From Altererythrobacter sp. XM-24bin4 (GTDB lineage Bacteria > Pseudomonadota > Alphaproteobacteria > Sphingomonadales > Sphingomonadaceae), in the NCBI GenBank assembly GCA_003149575.1, contig QCWG01000001.1:525183-589182 (forward strand): a stretch of 64,000 bases of DNA, written 5' to 3'. Position numbers and translations under genes: made by a program. Below, one piece after another: positions 52,032 to 61,360 of the stretch (positions within the stretch are counted from its first letter, which is position 1; each line of letters opens with the position of its first letter). The notes beneath the pieces were generated by a model. It worked only from the letters and a program-made list of their open reading frames with translations. It was not told the DNA's origin and made no database searches.

Positions 52032-53186
52032 CTACGCCGCGCTAGTTGTGCTTTCGATCCAGCCGCCGCCGACCACGCGCTCTCCGGCGTAGATCACCGC
52101 AGCTTGACCAGGCGCAACACCAAATTCGGGATTGGCAAAGCGGATCGTCGTGGTGGCGCCGTCTCCCAGTGGCCCGTCCAGAGTAATCGGCACAGGTTTG
52201 GCCAGACTGCGCACTTTAGCCGTCAGCGGCGCATCTGGCAGCGGCCCGATGCGATTTGTCTCGATCACTGTCGCCGAAGATACCGCCAGCATGATCTTAG
52301 GGCCGACTTTGACGGCACGATTGGCCGCATCAAGCCCTACCACATAAAGCGGTTCGGGCTGTCCGCCAATGTCCAGACCGCGGCGCTGGCCAACTGTGTA
52401 ATGAACAATGCCCTTGTGTTCGCCCAGCGTCTCGCCGGTTTGCGCGTGGACGATCGGACCGGAAGCGCCGCCCTCTGGCCGCATCTTCTTCACGATCTTG
52501 GCATAGTCACCGTCCGGCACAAAACAGATGTCCTGGCTGTCTGGCTTGTTGGCATTGCGCAGCCCAGCCTGTTCAGCCAGTTCGCGGACCTGCGATTTAG
52601 GCAAGCCGCCCAATGGGAAGCGCAGATAGTCGAGCTGGTCTTCGGTCGTTGCGAACAAGAAGTATGACTGATCGCGCGCCGGATCGAGTGCGCGATGCAA
52701 TTCCGGCCCTGCTGCACCGATATGTCGCCGCACGTAGTGGCCGGTGGCGAGGCAATCGGCCCCCAGCTCACGTGCCATCTTGAAAAGATCGGTGAACTTG
52801 GGCCCCATATTACAGCGTATGCACGGCACAGGGGTGCGCCCGGCAAGATATTCATCGGCAAACTGTTCGACCACGTCTTCGCGAAATGCGCTTTCGTGAT
52901 CGAATACATAATGCGCAATGCCCAGACGATCAGCGACATTGCGCGCGTCGGAAATGTCATCGCCAGCACAGCAAGCGCCCTTGCGCCCGGTTGCCGCGCC
53001 ATAATCATACAACTGCAATGTGATGCCGATGACTTCTGCACCGCTCGCAGCGCCAAGCGCGGCCACAACAGACGAATCAACACCGCCCGACATAGCAACA
53101 ACTATGCGGCTTTCGCTCGCCGGTTTTGGCAAGTCGAACAAAGCTTCGGGCGTCAACCCTGCTGAAAGATCCATAGTGATGGTCAT
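52032..53186 (-). CDS. mnmA: tRNA-specific 2-thiouridylase MnmA
   Basis: Makes 2-thiouridine at wobble position 34 of Glu, Gln and Lys tRNAs in the cytosol. The 384-residue protein has the PP-loop motif [15 protein letters not shown] near residues 30-45. The catalytic cysteines lie in [13 protein letters not shown] (about residue 125) and [17 protein letters not shown] (about residue 220). It also shows ATGHYVRR and KDQ-type motifs and the C-terminal barrel ([28 protein letters not shown]). Single gene. It ends six bases from the convergent membrane protein stop. Confidence 0.96.
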   Translation of the reverse strand: MTITMDLSAGLTPEALFDLPKPASESRIVVAMSGGVDSSVVAALGAASGAEVIGITLQLYDYGAATGRKGACCAGDDISDARNVADRLGIAHYVFDHESAFREDVVEQFADEYLAGRTPVPCIRCNMGPKFTDLFKMARELGADCLATGHYVRRHIGAAGPELHRALDPARDQSYFLFATTEDQLDYLRFPLGGLPKSQVRELAEQAGLRNANKPDSQDICFVPDGDYAKIVKKMRPEGGASGPIVHAQTGETLGEHKGIVHYTVGQRRGLDIGGQPEPLYVVGLDAANRAVKVGPKIMLAVSSATVIETNRIGPLPDAPLTAKVRSLAKPVPITLDGPLGDGATTTIRFANPEFGVAPGQAAVIYAGERVVGGGWIESTTSAA

Positions 53187-53328
53187 GATTGGCAGCGCCC
53201 CTACACGTGTTGGTGGCTCAATTCCAGTGATCTGACATTACACTGCCGGGCGCGGCCTAATCCTAAACACAGGGTAAACCGCGGCTTTACCTAATCTTGA
53301 GAAGCTTGGGTTTAAAGCGCTGATCATG

Positions 53329-53640
53329 ATGTTCGATTCTCGAATCACACCCATTGCCACCAAAGGCGCATCGCAGAGCACAGCCCTGCGCGCATTCGGC
53401 TGGCACGAGCTGACTGCTCGGATCAATGCCGCGCGTGATCTGCGCCATGAACTGTCTGGCGAAGCAACCTTGATGACTTCCAGCTTTGCAGATGCCGCCG
53501 CCGGCTATTTTGCTTTCGGCAAGCAAGGCAAACGGGACGTTAGCGCTAATGCTTTAGAGGCGGGAAAAGCTTGTCATGGCAAAGACATCGTTGACGGTTG
53601 TGATGCGAGAACAAGCGAAGCAAGAGAGATAAATGATTGA
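53329..53640 (+). CDS. Small conserved hypothetical protein upstream of SciP
   Basis: 103-residue protein, charged and without signal or membrane segment. The most recognisable stretch is RAFGWHELTARINAARDLRH, followed by SSFADAAAGYFAFGKQGKRDVS. It looks conserved in the order, but no domain is known to me. The start may be at 53326 or 53329. The stop overlaps the SciP start by eight bases, so the two are probably translated together. A link to cell-cycle regulation would be inference from position only. Confidence 0.6.
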   Translation: MFDSRITPIATKGASQSTALRAFGWHELTARINAARDLRHELSGEATLMTSSFADAAAGYFAFGKQGKRDVSANALEAGKACHGKDIVDGCDARTSEAREIND

Positions 53641-53932
53641 GAACCAAGACATTCGCCCGGTTCAGGTGATTGGCCCCCTCGGGGAGCCGCTGACCACAGA
53701 TGATCTGCCGTCGCCAGAGACCAAGCGATGGGTCGCTCGCCGCAAGGCGGAAGTGGTCGCGGCCGTCAACGGTGGCCTTCTGACAATCGATGAAGTTCTT
53801 GATCGCTATGATCTGACGCTGGAAGAGTTTGCTTCATGGCAACGTGCCGTAGACCGCTCTGGCATGCAGGGCCTCCGGGTGACTCGTGTCCAGCACTACC
53901 GCGCTCTGTACGAGCGTCAGCTCAAATACTGA
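53633..53932 (+). CDS. sciP: SciP-like CtrA inhibitor (DUF1153)
   Basis: Small helix-turn-helix protein of 99 residues. In Caulobacter, SciP binds CtrA-regulated promoters and blocks CtrA activation in swarmer cells. The DUF1153 signature is clear: VIGPLGEPLTTDDLPSP, TKRWVARRKAEVVAAVNGGL, TIDEVLDRYDLTLEEFASW, and LRVTRVQHYRALYERQ. It is found almost only in Alphaproteobacteria. A second CtrA-network protein, TrcR, lies at the other end of the window. Overlaps the preceding small gene by eight bases. Confidence 0.9.
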   Translation: MIENQDIRPVQVIGPLGEPLTTDDLPSPETKRWVARRKAEVVAAVNGGLLTIDEVLDRYDLTLEEFASWQRAVDRSGMQGLRVTRVQHYRALYERQLKY

Positions 53933-54343
53933 CCACGCAAATCACTGGAAATACGCACACGGCCTAAACAGCCTTCTCGCGCTGTTTGTGATTCTGTCGC
54001 TGATCAGCGAACCCACATAGCTCGCCTTGCTTGGACGAGCCTCTCCGGTCCATTGCTCGACATCTCCGAGAGCGTGCTGGAATTCTCGATTACTGGCCTT
54101 GTTGCGGCCCTGGCAGGCGCCGTCGTGCCAATGGGCATCATCAACCTGATTCAGTGTGCACGCTTGCGCTAAGCCGCATTCTAGCACTAAATTGTTGATT
54201 TTGATGAACGTGGCCGTTCAATTAGCCTAGCATTTTTCGTGTGCGCGGGAACGAATCTAGAAGCCCCTCGTCGTAACACTATGTCGCTTGTCGAGGGGCA
54301 CATTGCGACACAGGATAGACACGTTTATTGGAAATTGCGCAGG
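53933..54343. other. Intergenic region left of the RND operon
   Basis: No gene is confidently seen. A plus-strand frame ending at 54172 contains a membrane-like stretch (LEFSITGLVAALAGAVVPMG) but has no good start codon or ribosome site. An inverted repeat GCCCCTCG (54263-54270) and CGAGGGGC (54292-54299) spans a 21-base loop. The operator and start of the efflux operon follow. Confidence 0.45.
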
Positions 54344-54365
54344 GTGAGTTATACGTATAACACAC
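54344..54365. promoter_or_regulatory. 22-bp palindrome upstream of the RND efflux operon
   Basis: A perfect 14-base palindrome, GTTATAC-GTATAAC, extends outward by GTG and CAC with a single mismatched A/A pair in between. It ends 19 bases before the adaptor ATG and covers the likely -10 region (a TTGGAA box lies at 54328-54333). Size and symmetry fit a TetR-family operator. No regulator gene lies nearby. Confidence 0.65.
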
Positions 54366-54384
54366 TTTGCGCAAGGGAAGTGCC

Positions 54385-55575
54385 ATGAATTATGAATCCA
54401 ATTTCAAGTCTGAGACGATCGATTCTATCCAGTCAGACTATGATCTCTCTGGTCAAACCGAGCATCCCTCGCGTTTGAAGTGGATCATTGCGGCTACCGT
54501 ATTGATCGTTGCGCTCTTGGCCGCGCTGTATGTTTTCCTGACAAGCGGAGATGCGGCTCGCGAAGGGGCGGGCGATGACAGATCGCAGGCCCCTAGTGTG
54601 ACTGTAATCGCGCCGGGCCGCACAGAAATGACCGGCTCGCTTGTGGCAACGGGAACTCTGGCTGCACGCCGGGAAATGCCGGTTGGTGTGGTTGGCGAAG
54701 GCGGTCGCGTTGTCTCAGTTCCTGTCGAACAGGGCCAGTGGGTGAAGGCCGGTCAGGTGCTTGCTTCGATTGACCGTTCGGTTCAGTCTCAACAAGCGCG
54801 CAGCGCGGAGGCGCAAATCGAAGTTGCCACAGCTGATGCCGATCTGGCGCAGGCAAATCTCGATCGTTCGCTACAACTGGTCGAGCGCGGGTTTGTTTCG
54901 AAAGCTCAGGTAGACCAGCTGACCGCGACACGTGATGCAGCGCGGGCCCGCGTTGCGGTGACGCGCGCGCAGTACAATGAATTGCTTGCCCGAAATGCGC
55001 GGCTGAACATCATTGCGCCAGCCGCGGGCCTCTTGCTTGAGCGTAATGTCGAGCCTGGCCAGACTGTTAGTGCCGGTTCGGGCACACTGTTCCGTATCGC
55101 CAAGGGCGGCGAGCTGGAACTCAATGCCCAGGTTGGCGACAGCGAACTTGTGCGTCTCTCGGTTGGGCGCCCGGCTAAGGTTCAGCCCGTCGGTTCGGAC
55201 GATGTATTCGAGGGCCAGATCTGGCAGATTGAGCCATTCATCGATGAGCGCACGCGTCAGGGGACCGTTCGTATCGCGCTGCCCTATTCGCCAGAATTAC
55301 GTCCGGGTGGTTTCGCGACAGCTGAAATCAGCAGCGGTGTCGTAAATGCGCCGATGCTGCCGGAATCCGCAATACTCTCCGATCAGGAAGGCAGCTTTGT
55401 CTATATAGTGGACAAAGACAACAAGGCGCGTCGCCGCCGTGTCGAAACCGGTCTTGTAACAGACATTGGTATTGCGATAGCATCCGGGCTCGACGGCACC
55501 GAGCAGGTCGTTTTGCGGGCTGGCGGTTTCTTATCCGATGGTGAATCGGTCTCACCGCAATTGCAACAAAAATAA
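54385..55575 (+). CDS. RND efflux periplasmic adaptor (membrane fusion protein)
   Basis: Adaptor of 396 residues that links the inner-membrane RND pump to an outer-membrane channel. One membrane helix near residue 31-52 (WIIAATVLIVALLAALYVF). The lipoyl/barrel-sandwich domain is at about 85-120 (VEQGQWVKAGQVLASIDRS) with its partner half near 205-230 (IIAPAAGLLLERNVEPGQTV). A coiled-coil hairpin lies between, followed by the beta-barrel and membrane-proximal domains. ATG 54385 has GGGAAG before it; an ATG at 54367 is less likely. The pump gene starts 15 bases after its stop. Confidence 0.93.
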   Translation: MNYESNFKSETIDSIQSDYDLSGQTEHPSRLKWIIAATVLIVALLAALYVFLTSGDAAREGAGDDRSQAPSVTVIAPGRTEMTGSLVATGTLAARREMPVGVVGEGGRVVSVPVEQGQWVKAGQVLASIDRSVQSQQARSAEAQIEVATADADLAQANLDRSLQLVERGFVSKAQVDQLTATRDAARARVAVTRAQYNELLARNARLNIIAPAAGLLLERNVEPGQTVSAGSGTLFRIAKGGELELNAQVGDSELVRLSVGRPAKVQPVGSDDVFEGQIWQIEPFIDERTRQGTVRIALPYSPELRPGGFATAEISSGVVNAPMLPESAILSDQEGSFVYIVDKDNKARRRRVETGLVTDIGIAIASGLDGTEQVVLRAGGFLSDGESVSPQLQQK

Positions 55576-55590
55576 AGCGAAAGGCTCCTC

Positions 55591-58500
55591 GTGAATTTTC
55601 GCAACATCTCAGCATGGTCAATCCGTAACCCGACCATTCCTCTCGTCCTGTTTGCATCATTGCTACTGGCAGGAATGCTTAGCTTCTACCGCCTGGATAT
55701 TGTGAACAATCCTGACGTCGAATTTCCCGGCGTCCGTGTAAACATCTCGCAGCCTGGTGCTGCGCCCACCGAAATTGAAAACCAGATTACCCAGCAGGTC
55801 GAATCAGCAGTTCGTTCGCTCAACGGCGTCCGCAATATCAGTTCGACCGCCAGCGAAGGAAACTCGAGCACATTTGTCGAGTTCGAAATCGGCGTAGACC
55901 CAAATGTCGCTGTGGCGGATGTGAAGAACGCGCTCGACACAATACGCGGCAGTTTGCCAGACGGCATTCTTGAACCGCGCGTCAGCCGTGTTGATATCGC
56001 TGGCGGCTTCTTGGGCATTTTTGCCGTTGAAGCCAATGACATGACGATCGAGCAGCTAAGCTGGTTTATCGATGATACTGTCGCCAAGCGTTTGCTCGCC
56101 ATACCGGGCATGGCAGAGGTGGGCCGGTTTGGCGGCGTGAACCGCGAAATTGAAGTCACGCTCGACCTCCAAAAGATGCAATCCCTGGGCGTCACCGCAA
56201 GCCAGATCAACCAGGTACTTCGCGTTGACAATATCGACGCAGCGGGCGGCATGGCAGAGGTTGGCGGAACGCGGCAATCGGTTCGCGTCTTAGGCAATGA
56301 CGCAACCGCATTCGAACTTTCGCAACGCCAGATCCGCCTAACAAGCGGTGTCACAGTCAAGCTATCTGAGGTAGCGCGTGTGCGCGACGGCTTCTCCGAG
56401 CGCACTTCGATCAGCAAGGTACGCGGTAAGGAAGTGGTGAATTTTTTCATGTCCCGCGCAAAGGGTGCTTCAGACGTCACCGTTTTCGATCAGGCCAAAG
56501 TTGTGATCGAGGAGGTTCAGGCCGAAAATCCGAATGTGAAGTTCATTCCGCTTTTCAACACGGTCAAATACACTGAAAGCCAATACGAGAGCTCGATTGC
56601 AGCGATGGTCGAAGGCGCGATCCTGGCCGTAATCGTAGTGTTCTTCTTCCTGCGCGATTGGCGCGCGACGATGATTTCCGCGGTTGCTATCCCGCTTTCG
56701 GCCATCCCGACATTCTGGTTCATGGATTTGATTGGGTTCAACCTCAATTTCCTCTCGCTGTTGGCGCTCGGCCTGGTCGCCGGCGTGCTGGTTGATGATG
56801 CGATTGTGGAGATTGAGAATATCGTGCGGCATATGCGGATGGGCAAGTCTGCTTATCAGGCTTCGATTGATGCGGCGGATGAAATCGGGCTGCCGGTTGT
56901 GGCCACCAGTTTCTGTATCGTGGCGGTGTTCCTGCCGGTTGGCCTTATGCCGGGCGTGACCGGACAGTTCTTCAAAAACTTCGGCCTGACGGTTGTGATC
57001 GCGGTGCTGATGAGCCTGGCCGTTGCGCGTATGATCACGCCGATGCTGGCGGCCTATTTCCTGGAGGCAAAGGGCCATGCCGCGCATGGTGAAGGCAAGT
57101 GGATGGACCGCTATATGCAGGTCCTGCGCTGGTCGCTGAACCGTGGTACGATGCATGCGCGGCGTGAGGGATTGCCAGGACCAAAGCGTCGTTGGCTCTA
57201 TGTAATCGCGTTTCTTTTGCTGATTCCAGTTCTCTTGGTGACGTCGGGCATAGCGGTCTTTGCCTCGTTTGGTGCGATGGATGGTTTGCAAGTCGCCTCG
57301 ACAATTGCCGGTGGACTTACCGGAGGCGAACATTCATTTTTCTACGGCTGGATCCAGCGACCAATTCTCATCCTACAACTTGCTATCGCGACCGCCGTTG
57401 GCTTCGTTGCGTTGCTCCTTATATTTGGTTTGCTTGGTGTTGCGACGCGCCTGTTCGGAACTCGCTTAGCTAAGACATGGCAATATCTTTACGCCCGCTT
57501 CTTCGATCACCGCGTCTGGATGTTGGGCCTCGGCTACTTCTCTTTCTTGCTTACCGTTTTGCTGTTTGGGCAGACACCTTTCCAACTTGAACCGGAAATT
57601 GATGACGAGAATGCGCAGATCGAAATCGAAATGGTGCCAGGCACCACTCTAGAGACCACCGAGCAAGTAGCCGAGCAAGTTGCTGATCTGCTTTACGAAC
57701 AACAGGAAGTGCTTCGCGCTTTGGAGCGTGTGCAACAAGGCCAGGCGACGATCTACATCACTTTGAAGGATGACCGTGAGCGCAGTTCGATCGAGTTTGA
57801 GCGCGAAATGTCACCTATTTTAGCGCGCATTCCCGATGCGCGCGTTCGCTTCCAGAACCAGAATGGCCCCGGCCGCGGCAACGACAGCGGCCGTGCCTTG
57901 ACCATCATGCTGGCCGGTTCGGATCCGGTCTTGCTGAACGAAACAGCTGCACGCTTGGTCGAGGAGATGAAGGGCCTTGACGAGATTGTTGCACCCCGGA
58001 TCAGCGCGGATATTCCGCGCCCTGAAATAATCATTCGGCCACGAACCGAATTGCTATCCGAGCTCGGCATTTCGACAGTTGCGTTGAGCCAGACGATCCG
58101 GATCGCGACAATGGGAGAAATCGAGCAAAATTCTGCCAAATTTTCGCTATCTGATCGCCAGATTCCGATTCGCGTGCGTTTGCCCGAGGGGGACCGCCGT
58201 GACCTTACCACGCTGCAGAACATGCCAGTGCCCACCAATGCAGGTACGTCTGTACCGCTTGGGACAGTGGCCGACATCACTTTCGGCGCAGGACCAACCC
58301 GTATTCAACGTTACAACCAGAATCGCCGTGTTTTCGTTGGCGCCGATTTGGCGAGCGGCGTCCTCCGGGGCGATGCGATGCAACTGGTCAACGCGCTGCC
58401 AACATTGCAGGATTTGCCGCAAGGGGTGATCCGCGATGCTGTTGGCCAGGATGAGCTTCAAGCTGAGCTGCTCGAAAATTTCGCAGCTGCGCTTGTCGCA

Positions 58501-59067
58501 GGGATATTGCTGGTCTTCGGCGTCTTGGTGCTGCTTTATAAACGTTTGATGAGCCCGCTCGTCAACATGACCTCGCTGGCGCTGGCGCCGTTGGGCGGCA
58601 TCTTCCTGGTGTGGCTGGTGGGACAACCGCTCTCCATGCCGGTGTTGATCGGCACCTTGCTGTTGCTCGGCATCGTCTCGAAGAACTCGATCCTGCTGAT
58701 CGATTTCGCGATCGAAGAGATGGCGAATGGTACGCGTAAACTCGATGCAATCATGGAGGCTGGGCACAAGCGTGCGCAGCCGATTGTGATGACGACCGTC
58801 GCCATGACCGCTGGTATGGTGCCGACTGCCATCTCGCTTACAGGTGACGGCGCGTGGCGCGCACCGATGGGCACCGTGGTGATCGGCGGCCTGATCCTGT
58901 CGACGCTGCTGACCCTGCTGATTGTGCCTGCGGGTTTCAGTCTGGCGGATGGTTTGGAAAAACGGATCGGCCCGTGGATGCGCCAGCGGTTCCTGACCTA
59001 TCGTCCGGACGAGCATGGCGAGGGTACCGGCGGCGACGCTGTTCCAGGGGTGCAACCTGCAGAGTAA
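55591..59067 (+). CDS. RND efflux permease subunit with an extra membrane insertion
   Basis: Proton-driven inner-membrane pump of 1158 residues, longer than the usual 1020-1060. It has two repeats of a large periplasmic loop and six helices. The charged proton-relay residues are in LGLVAGVLVDDAIVEIENI near residue 398 (Asp-Asp). LGIVSKNSILLIDFAIEE lies near 1030. Between helix 6 and helix 7, residues about 515-630 contain an insert with two predicted helices (YVIAFLLLIPVLLVTSGIAV and LAIATAVGFVALLLIFGLL). The start is a GTG. Substrate unknown. No outer-membrane channel gene follows, so TolC-type partner is elsewhere. Confidence 0.93.
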   Translation: MNFRNISAWSIRNPTIPLVLFASLLLAGMLSFYRLDIVNNPDVEFPGVRVNISQPGAAPTEIENQITQQVESAVRSLNGVRNISSTASEGNSSTFVEFEIGVDPNVAVADVKNALDTIRGSLPDGILEPRVSRVDIAGGFLGIFAVEANDMTIEQLSWFIDDTVAKRLLAIPGMAEVGRFGGVNREIEVTLDLQKMQSLGVTASQINQVLRVDNIDAAGGMAEVGGTRQSVRVLGNDATAFELSQRQIRLTSGVTVKLSEVARVRDGFSERTSISKVRGKEVVNFFMSRAKGASDVTVFDQAKVVIEEVQAENPNVKFIPLFNTVKYTESQYESSIAAMVEGAILAVIVVFFFLRDWRATMISAVAIPLSAIPTFWFMDLIGFNLNFLSLLALGLVAGVLVDDAIVEIENIVRHMRMGKSAYQASIDAADEIGLPVVATSFCIVAVFLPVGLMPGVTGQFFKNFGLTVVIAVLMSLAVARMITPMLAAYFLEAKGHAAHGEGKWMDRYMQVLRWSLNRGTMHARREGLPGPKRRWLYVIAFLLLIPVLLVTSGIAVFASFGAMDGLQVASTIAGGLTGGEHSFFYGWIQRPILILQLAIATAVGFVALLLIFGLLGVATRLFGTRLAKTWQYLYARFFDHRVWMLGLGYFSFLLTVLLFGQTPFQLEPEIDDENAQIEIEMVPGTTLETTEQVAEQVADLLYEQQEVLRALERVQQGQATIYITLKDDRERSSIEFEREMSPILARIPDARVRFQNQNGPGRGNDSGRALTIMLAGSDPVLLNETAARLVEEMKGLDEIVAPRISADIPRPEIIIRPRTELLSELGISTVALSQTIRIATMGEIEQNSAKFSLSDRQIPIRVRLPEGDRRDLTTLQNMPVPTNAGTSVPLGTVADITFGAGPTRIQRYNQNRRVFVGADLASGVLRGDAMQLVNALPTLQDLPQGVIRDAVGQDELQAELLENFAAALVAGILLVFGVLVLLYKRLMSPLVNMTSLALAPLGGIFLVWLVGQPLSMPVLIGTLLLLGIVSKNSILLIDFAIEEMANGTRKLDAIMEAGHKRAQPIVMTTVAMTAGMVPTAISLTGDGAWRAPMGTVVIGGLILSTLLTLLIVPAGFSLADGLEKRIGPWMRQRFLTYRPDEHGEGTGGDAVPGVQPAE

Positions 59068-59097
59068 TTTGCGAATAGTTGTGCTAGGCGGCTGATC

Positions 59098-60393
59098 ATG
59101 GCGACCAGCGCTCTACCTCACGCATACAAGTTCGGCGGCGAACCGCTGACGGCGGATCGCGCACGGCGCATGCGCTGGACGGCCACAGGCCTGCTCGGCG
59201 TTATGGCGGTGCTGTTCTTCACCACGCATGGTCTGGTGGGCGATCACTGGGCCTGGGGCTATGTCAATGCCTTTGCGGAAGCGGCCATGGTCGGCGGACT
59301 GGCAGACTGGTTCGCGGTGACCGCACTGTTCCGCCATCCGCTGGGCATTTCTATTCCGCACACTGCGATTATTCCGGAAAACAAAGACCGGATCGCGGAC
59401 ACCATGGCACAATTCCTGCGCGAGAACTTCCTCACGCCCGCCGTTGTTGCGCGGCGCATGGCGGGCATGAATATGGCCAAGGCGGTTGGCGAATACCTCA
59501 CCAATCCCCCGTCAAGTCTTGAAGAGGGCGATGGCCCCTCACGACTGACGGGCGGCGTGTCTGAACTTCTCGCCGAAGTACTTGAATCGCTCGATCCGGA
59601 TCGCTTGGGCAATCAGGTTCGCGCGGGGCTTGGCAATCAATTTGCTAAGATCGATGTATCACCGCTCGTCGGGCGCATGCTCGAGGGTGCGATTGCCGAT
59701 GGGCGCCATATGCCGCTGATGGATGGTTTTATCCGCTGGGCAGGGCTGACGCTTGAAGACAATGAAGGCACGGTCCGTGATATCATCGAATCGCGCGCGA
59801 ATGCCGTGATGCGCTGGACTGGGCTGGATGAGCGGATTTCCATCTCTGTTCTCGATGGGCTTTACAAACTGCTGGCCGAAGTTCTGGTCGATCCCGAGCA
59901 TCCAATTCGCAGCAAGATTGAAGAGGGCTTGGAAAAACTCGCAAACGATCTTCAGCATGATCCCAAAACGCGCGAGCGGGTGGAATCGATGAAGCGTGAC
60001 CTGATCGAGAATCCCGCGCTGGCCGATTGGTGGATGGGTGTTTGGGAGCGTATCCGGCAATCGCTGATCCGCGGCGCGCGTGATCCAAAAAATGTTTTGG
60101 GCGAGGAGATGCGCAAGCTGCTCGGCGAGATGGGCAGCGCGATGCAGCAGGACCTTCGTTTGCAGCTTCAGATCAACAGGCTTGCGCGCCGTACAATGGT
60201 CGGCGTTGCTACCCGATATGGCGGGCAAATCGTGCAGCTGGTGTCAGAAACGGTCAAGCGTTGGGACGCTGTTACCATTACCGGCCGTATCGAAAGCGCG
60301 GTCGGTCGCGATCTGCAGTTCATCCGCATAAACGGCACGATCGTAGGTGGCCTCGTGGGGATGACGCTGCACTTTATTATTGGGTGGATGTGA
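59098..60393 (+). CDS. DUF445 membrane protein
   Basis: Conserved bacterial membrane protein of 431 residues with helices at the N-terminus (TATGLLGVMAVLFFTTHGLV, EAAMVGGLADWFAVTALFRHP) and at the very end (INGTIVGGLVGMTLHFIIGW). The segment between them is long, helical and soluble. The GLADWFAV...FRHPLG...IPHTAIIPENKD pattern is diagnostic of DUF445. Function is not established. It follows the RND pump by 30 bases and may be co-transcribed. Confidence 0.92.
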   Translation: MATSALPHAYKFGGEPLTADRARRMRWTATGLLGVMAVLFFTTHGLVGDHWAWGYVNAFAEAAMVGGLADWFAVTALFRHPLGISIPHTAIIPENKDRIADTMAQFLRENFLTPAVVARRMAGMNMAKAVGEYLTNPPSSLEEGDGPSRLTGGVSELLAEVLESLDPDRLGNQVRAGLGNQFAKIDVSPLVGRMLEGAIADGRHMPLMDGFIRWAGLTLEDNEGTVRDIIESRANAVMRWTGLDERISISVLDGLYKLLAEVLVDPEHPIRSKIEEGLEKLANDLQHDPKTRERVESMKRDLIENPALADWWMGVWERIRQSLIRGARDPKNVLGEEMRKLLGEMGSAMQQDLRLQLQINRLARRTMVGVATRYGGQIVQLVSETVKRWDAVTITGRIESAVGRDLQFIRINGTIVGGLVGMTLHFIIGWM

Positions 60394-60406
60394 GCGGAGC
60401 TGCGCT

Positions 60407-61291
60407 TTAGCTAACGCGATAGATGATATTGGTCTGATAGAAAGATCGCATCGGATTGCCTCCCTTGTCCAAAGCTGGTTCAAACTCGGCGCGTCGCATT
60501 TCTCTACAAGCAGGGGGGTCAAGCGATTCCGCGATAGTTGCCTTGTTCAAGATACAATCCGAGATGGAGCCGTCTTCTTCCACTGTCACCCGGAGACGGA
60601 TGATGCCGCCCTCACCGCGCCGTAGCGCTTGCGACGGGTAGGTTGCTTTAATGCGCCGCACAACGGCCTGCTCATTCGTCCATCTGGGCAATCGACTCAT
60701 GGTTTCATGCGCCGCACGGTCAAGACCCCAAGCTTCGACGAAATTGAGTGCACATTCGTTCATAACCGTGACTGCTTCACCGAGGTCGCCGGTATTGAAT
60801 ACGACATTTCGCTTGCCATAGCTCACCGAAATCGAGTCGATCTGATTGGCTGCTTCGACATCAAGTCGGGGCAAGGGTGCCTTGCGCCGTTCTTCTTCCG
60901 CGTCGCCTTCGGTTTCGGGCCTGACCCTAAAGTTCATGTTGGAAAAGATCAGAGATGCACCCACACCCTCAGTGTTCCCAAGCATCGGCATTTGATCAGT
61001 CATTGGTTCGAATCCACCAAACTGGATTTCTATGCGATCCGGCCGCCTGAATCGTTCGAATGCCGGTCCAATCGCCATGAATCCAAAGCTCGATTTTGGG
61101 CCACCCTGTTCAATGAAAAGCAGATGTCTGTCTTCACCTTCGCCAAATGCCCTTGCCAGGCGACACTTCTCTTCGCCGAAATCCACACTCCAATAGCTGC
61201 TTGGTTCAAGGATCACCGTGTCGTCATCAGCCGTCGCAGGCGCAGCGATGCCGATTGATCCTGCTACCAAGACAAGTCCCAAAGCGCGCAT
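60407..61291 (-). CDS. Secreted protein with TonB C-terminal domain
   Basis: Periplasmic protein of 294 residues with a signal peptide (LGLVLVAGSIGIAAPATADD). Residues 25-210 form an unnamed domain. The last 75 residues are a TonB C-terminal domain (ATYPSQALRRGEGGIIRLRVTVEEDG, given in part; CREMRRAEFEPALDKGG). Unlike classic TonB it has no N-terminal membrane anchor for ExbB/ExbD and no Pro-rich spacer. It therefore may act as a stand-alone periplasmic domain. Convergent with the DUF445 gene, 13 bases away. Confidence 0.8.
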   Translation of the reverse strand: MRALGLVLVAGSIGIAAPATADDDTVILEPSSYWSVDFGEEKCRLARAFGEGEDRHLLFIEQGGPKSSFGFMAIGPAFERFRRPDRIEIQFGGFEPMTDQMPMLGNTEGVGASLIFSNMNFRVRPETEGDAEEERRKAPLPRLDVEAANQIDSISVSYGKRNVVFNTGDLGEAVTVMNECALNFVEAWGLDRAAHETMSRLPRWTNEQAVVRRIKATYPSQALRRGEGGIIRLRVTVEEDGSISDCILNKATIAESLDPPACREMRRAEFEPALDKGGNPMRSFYQTNIIYRVS

Positions 61292-61360
61292 AAAACAAAA
61301 CCTCCGACGTGCTTCCTAGCCCGCCGAAGGTTCCATTCAACCCTAAGGTTTTCTGTAGTT

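Noticed and set aside
53942-54187. Minus-strand open frame of 81 codons, and an opposite plus-strand membrane-like stretch
   Set aside because: Neither has a convincing start or ribosome site, and no family pattern is recognised.
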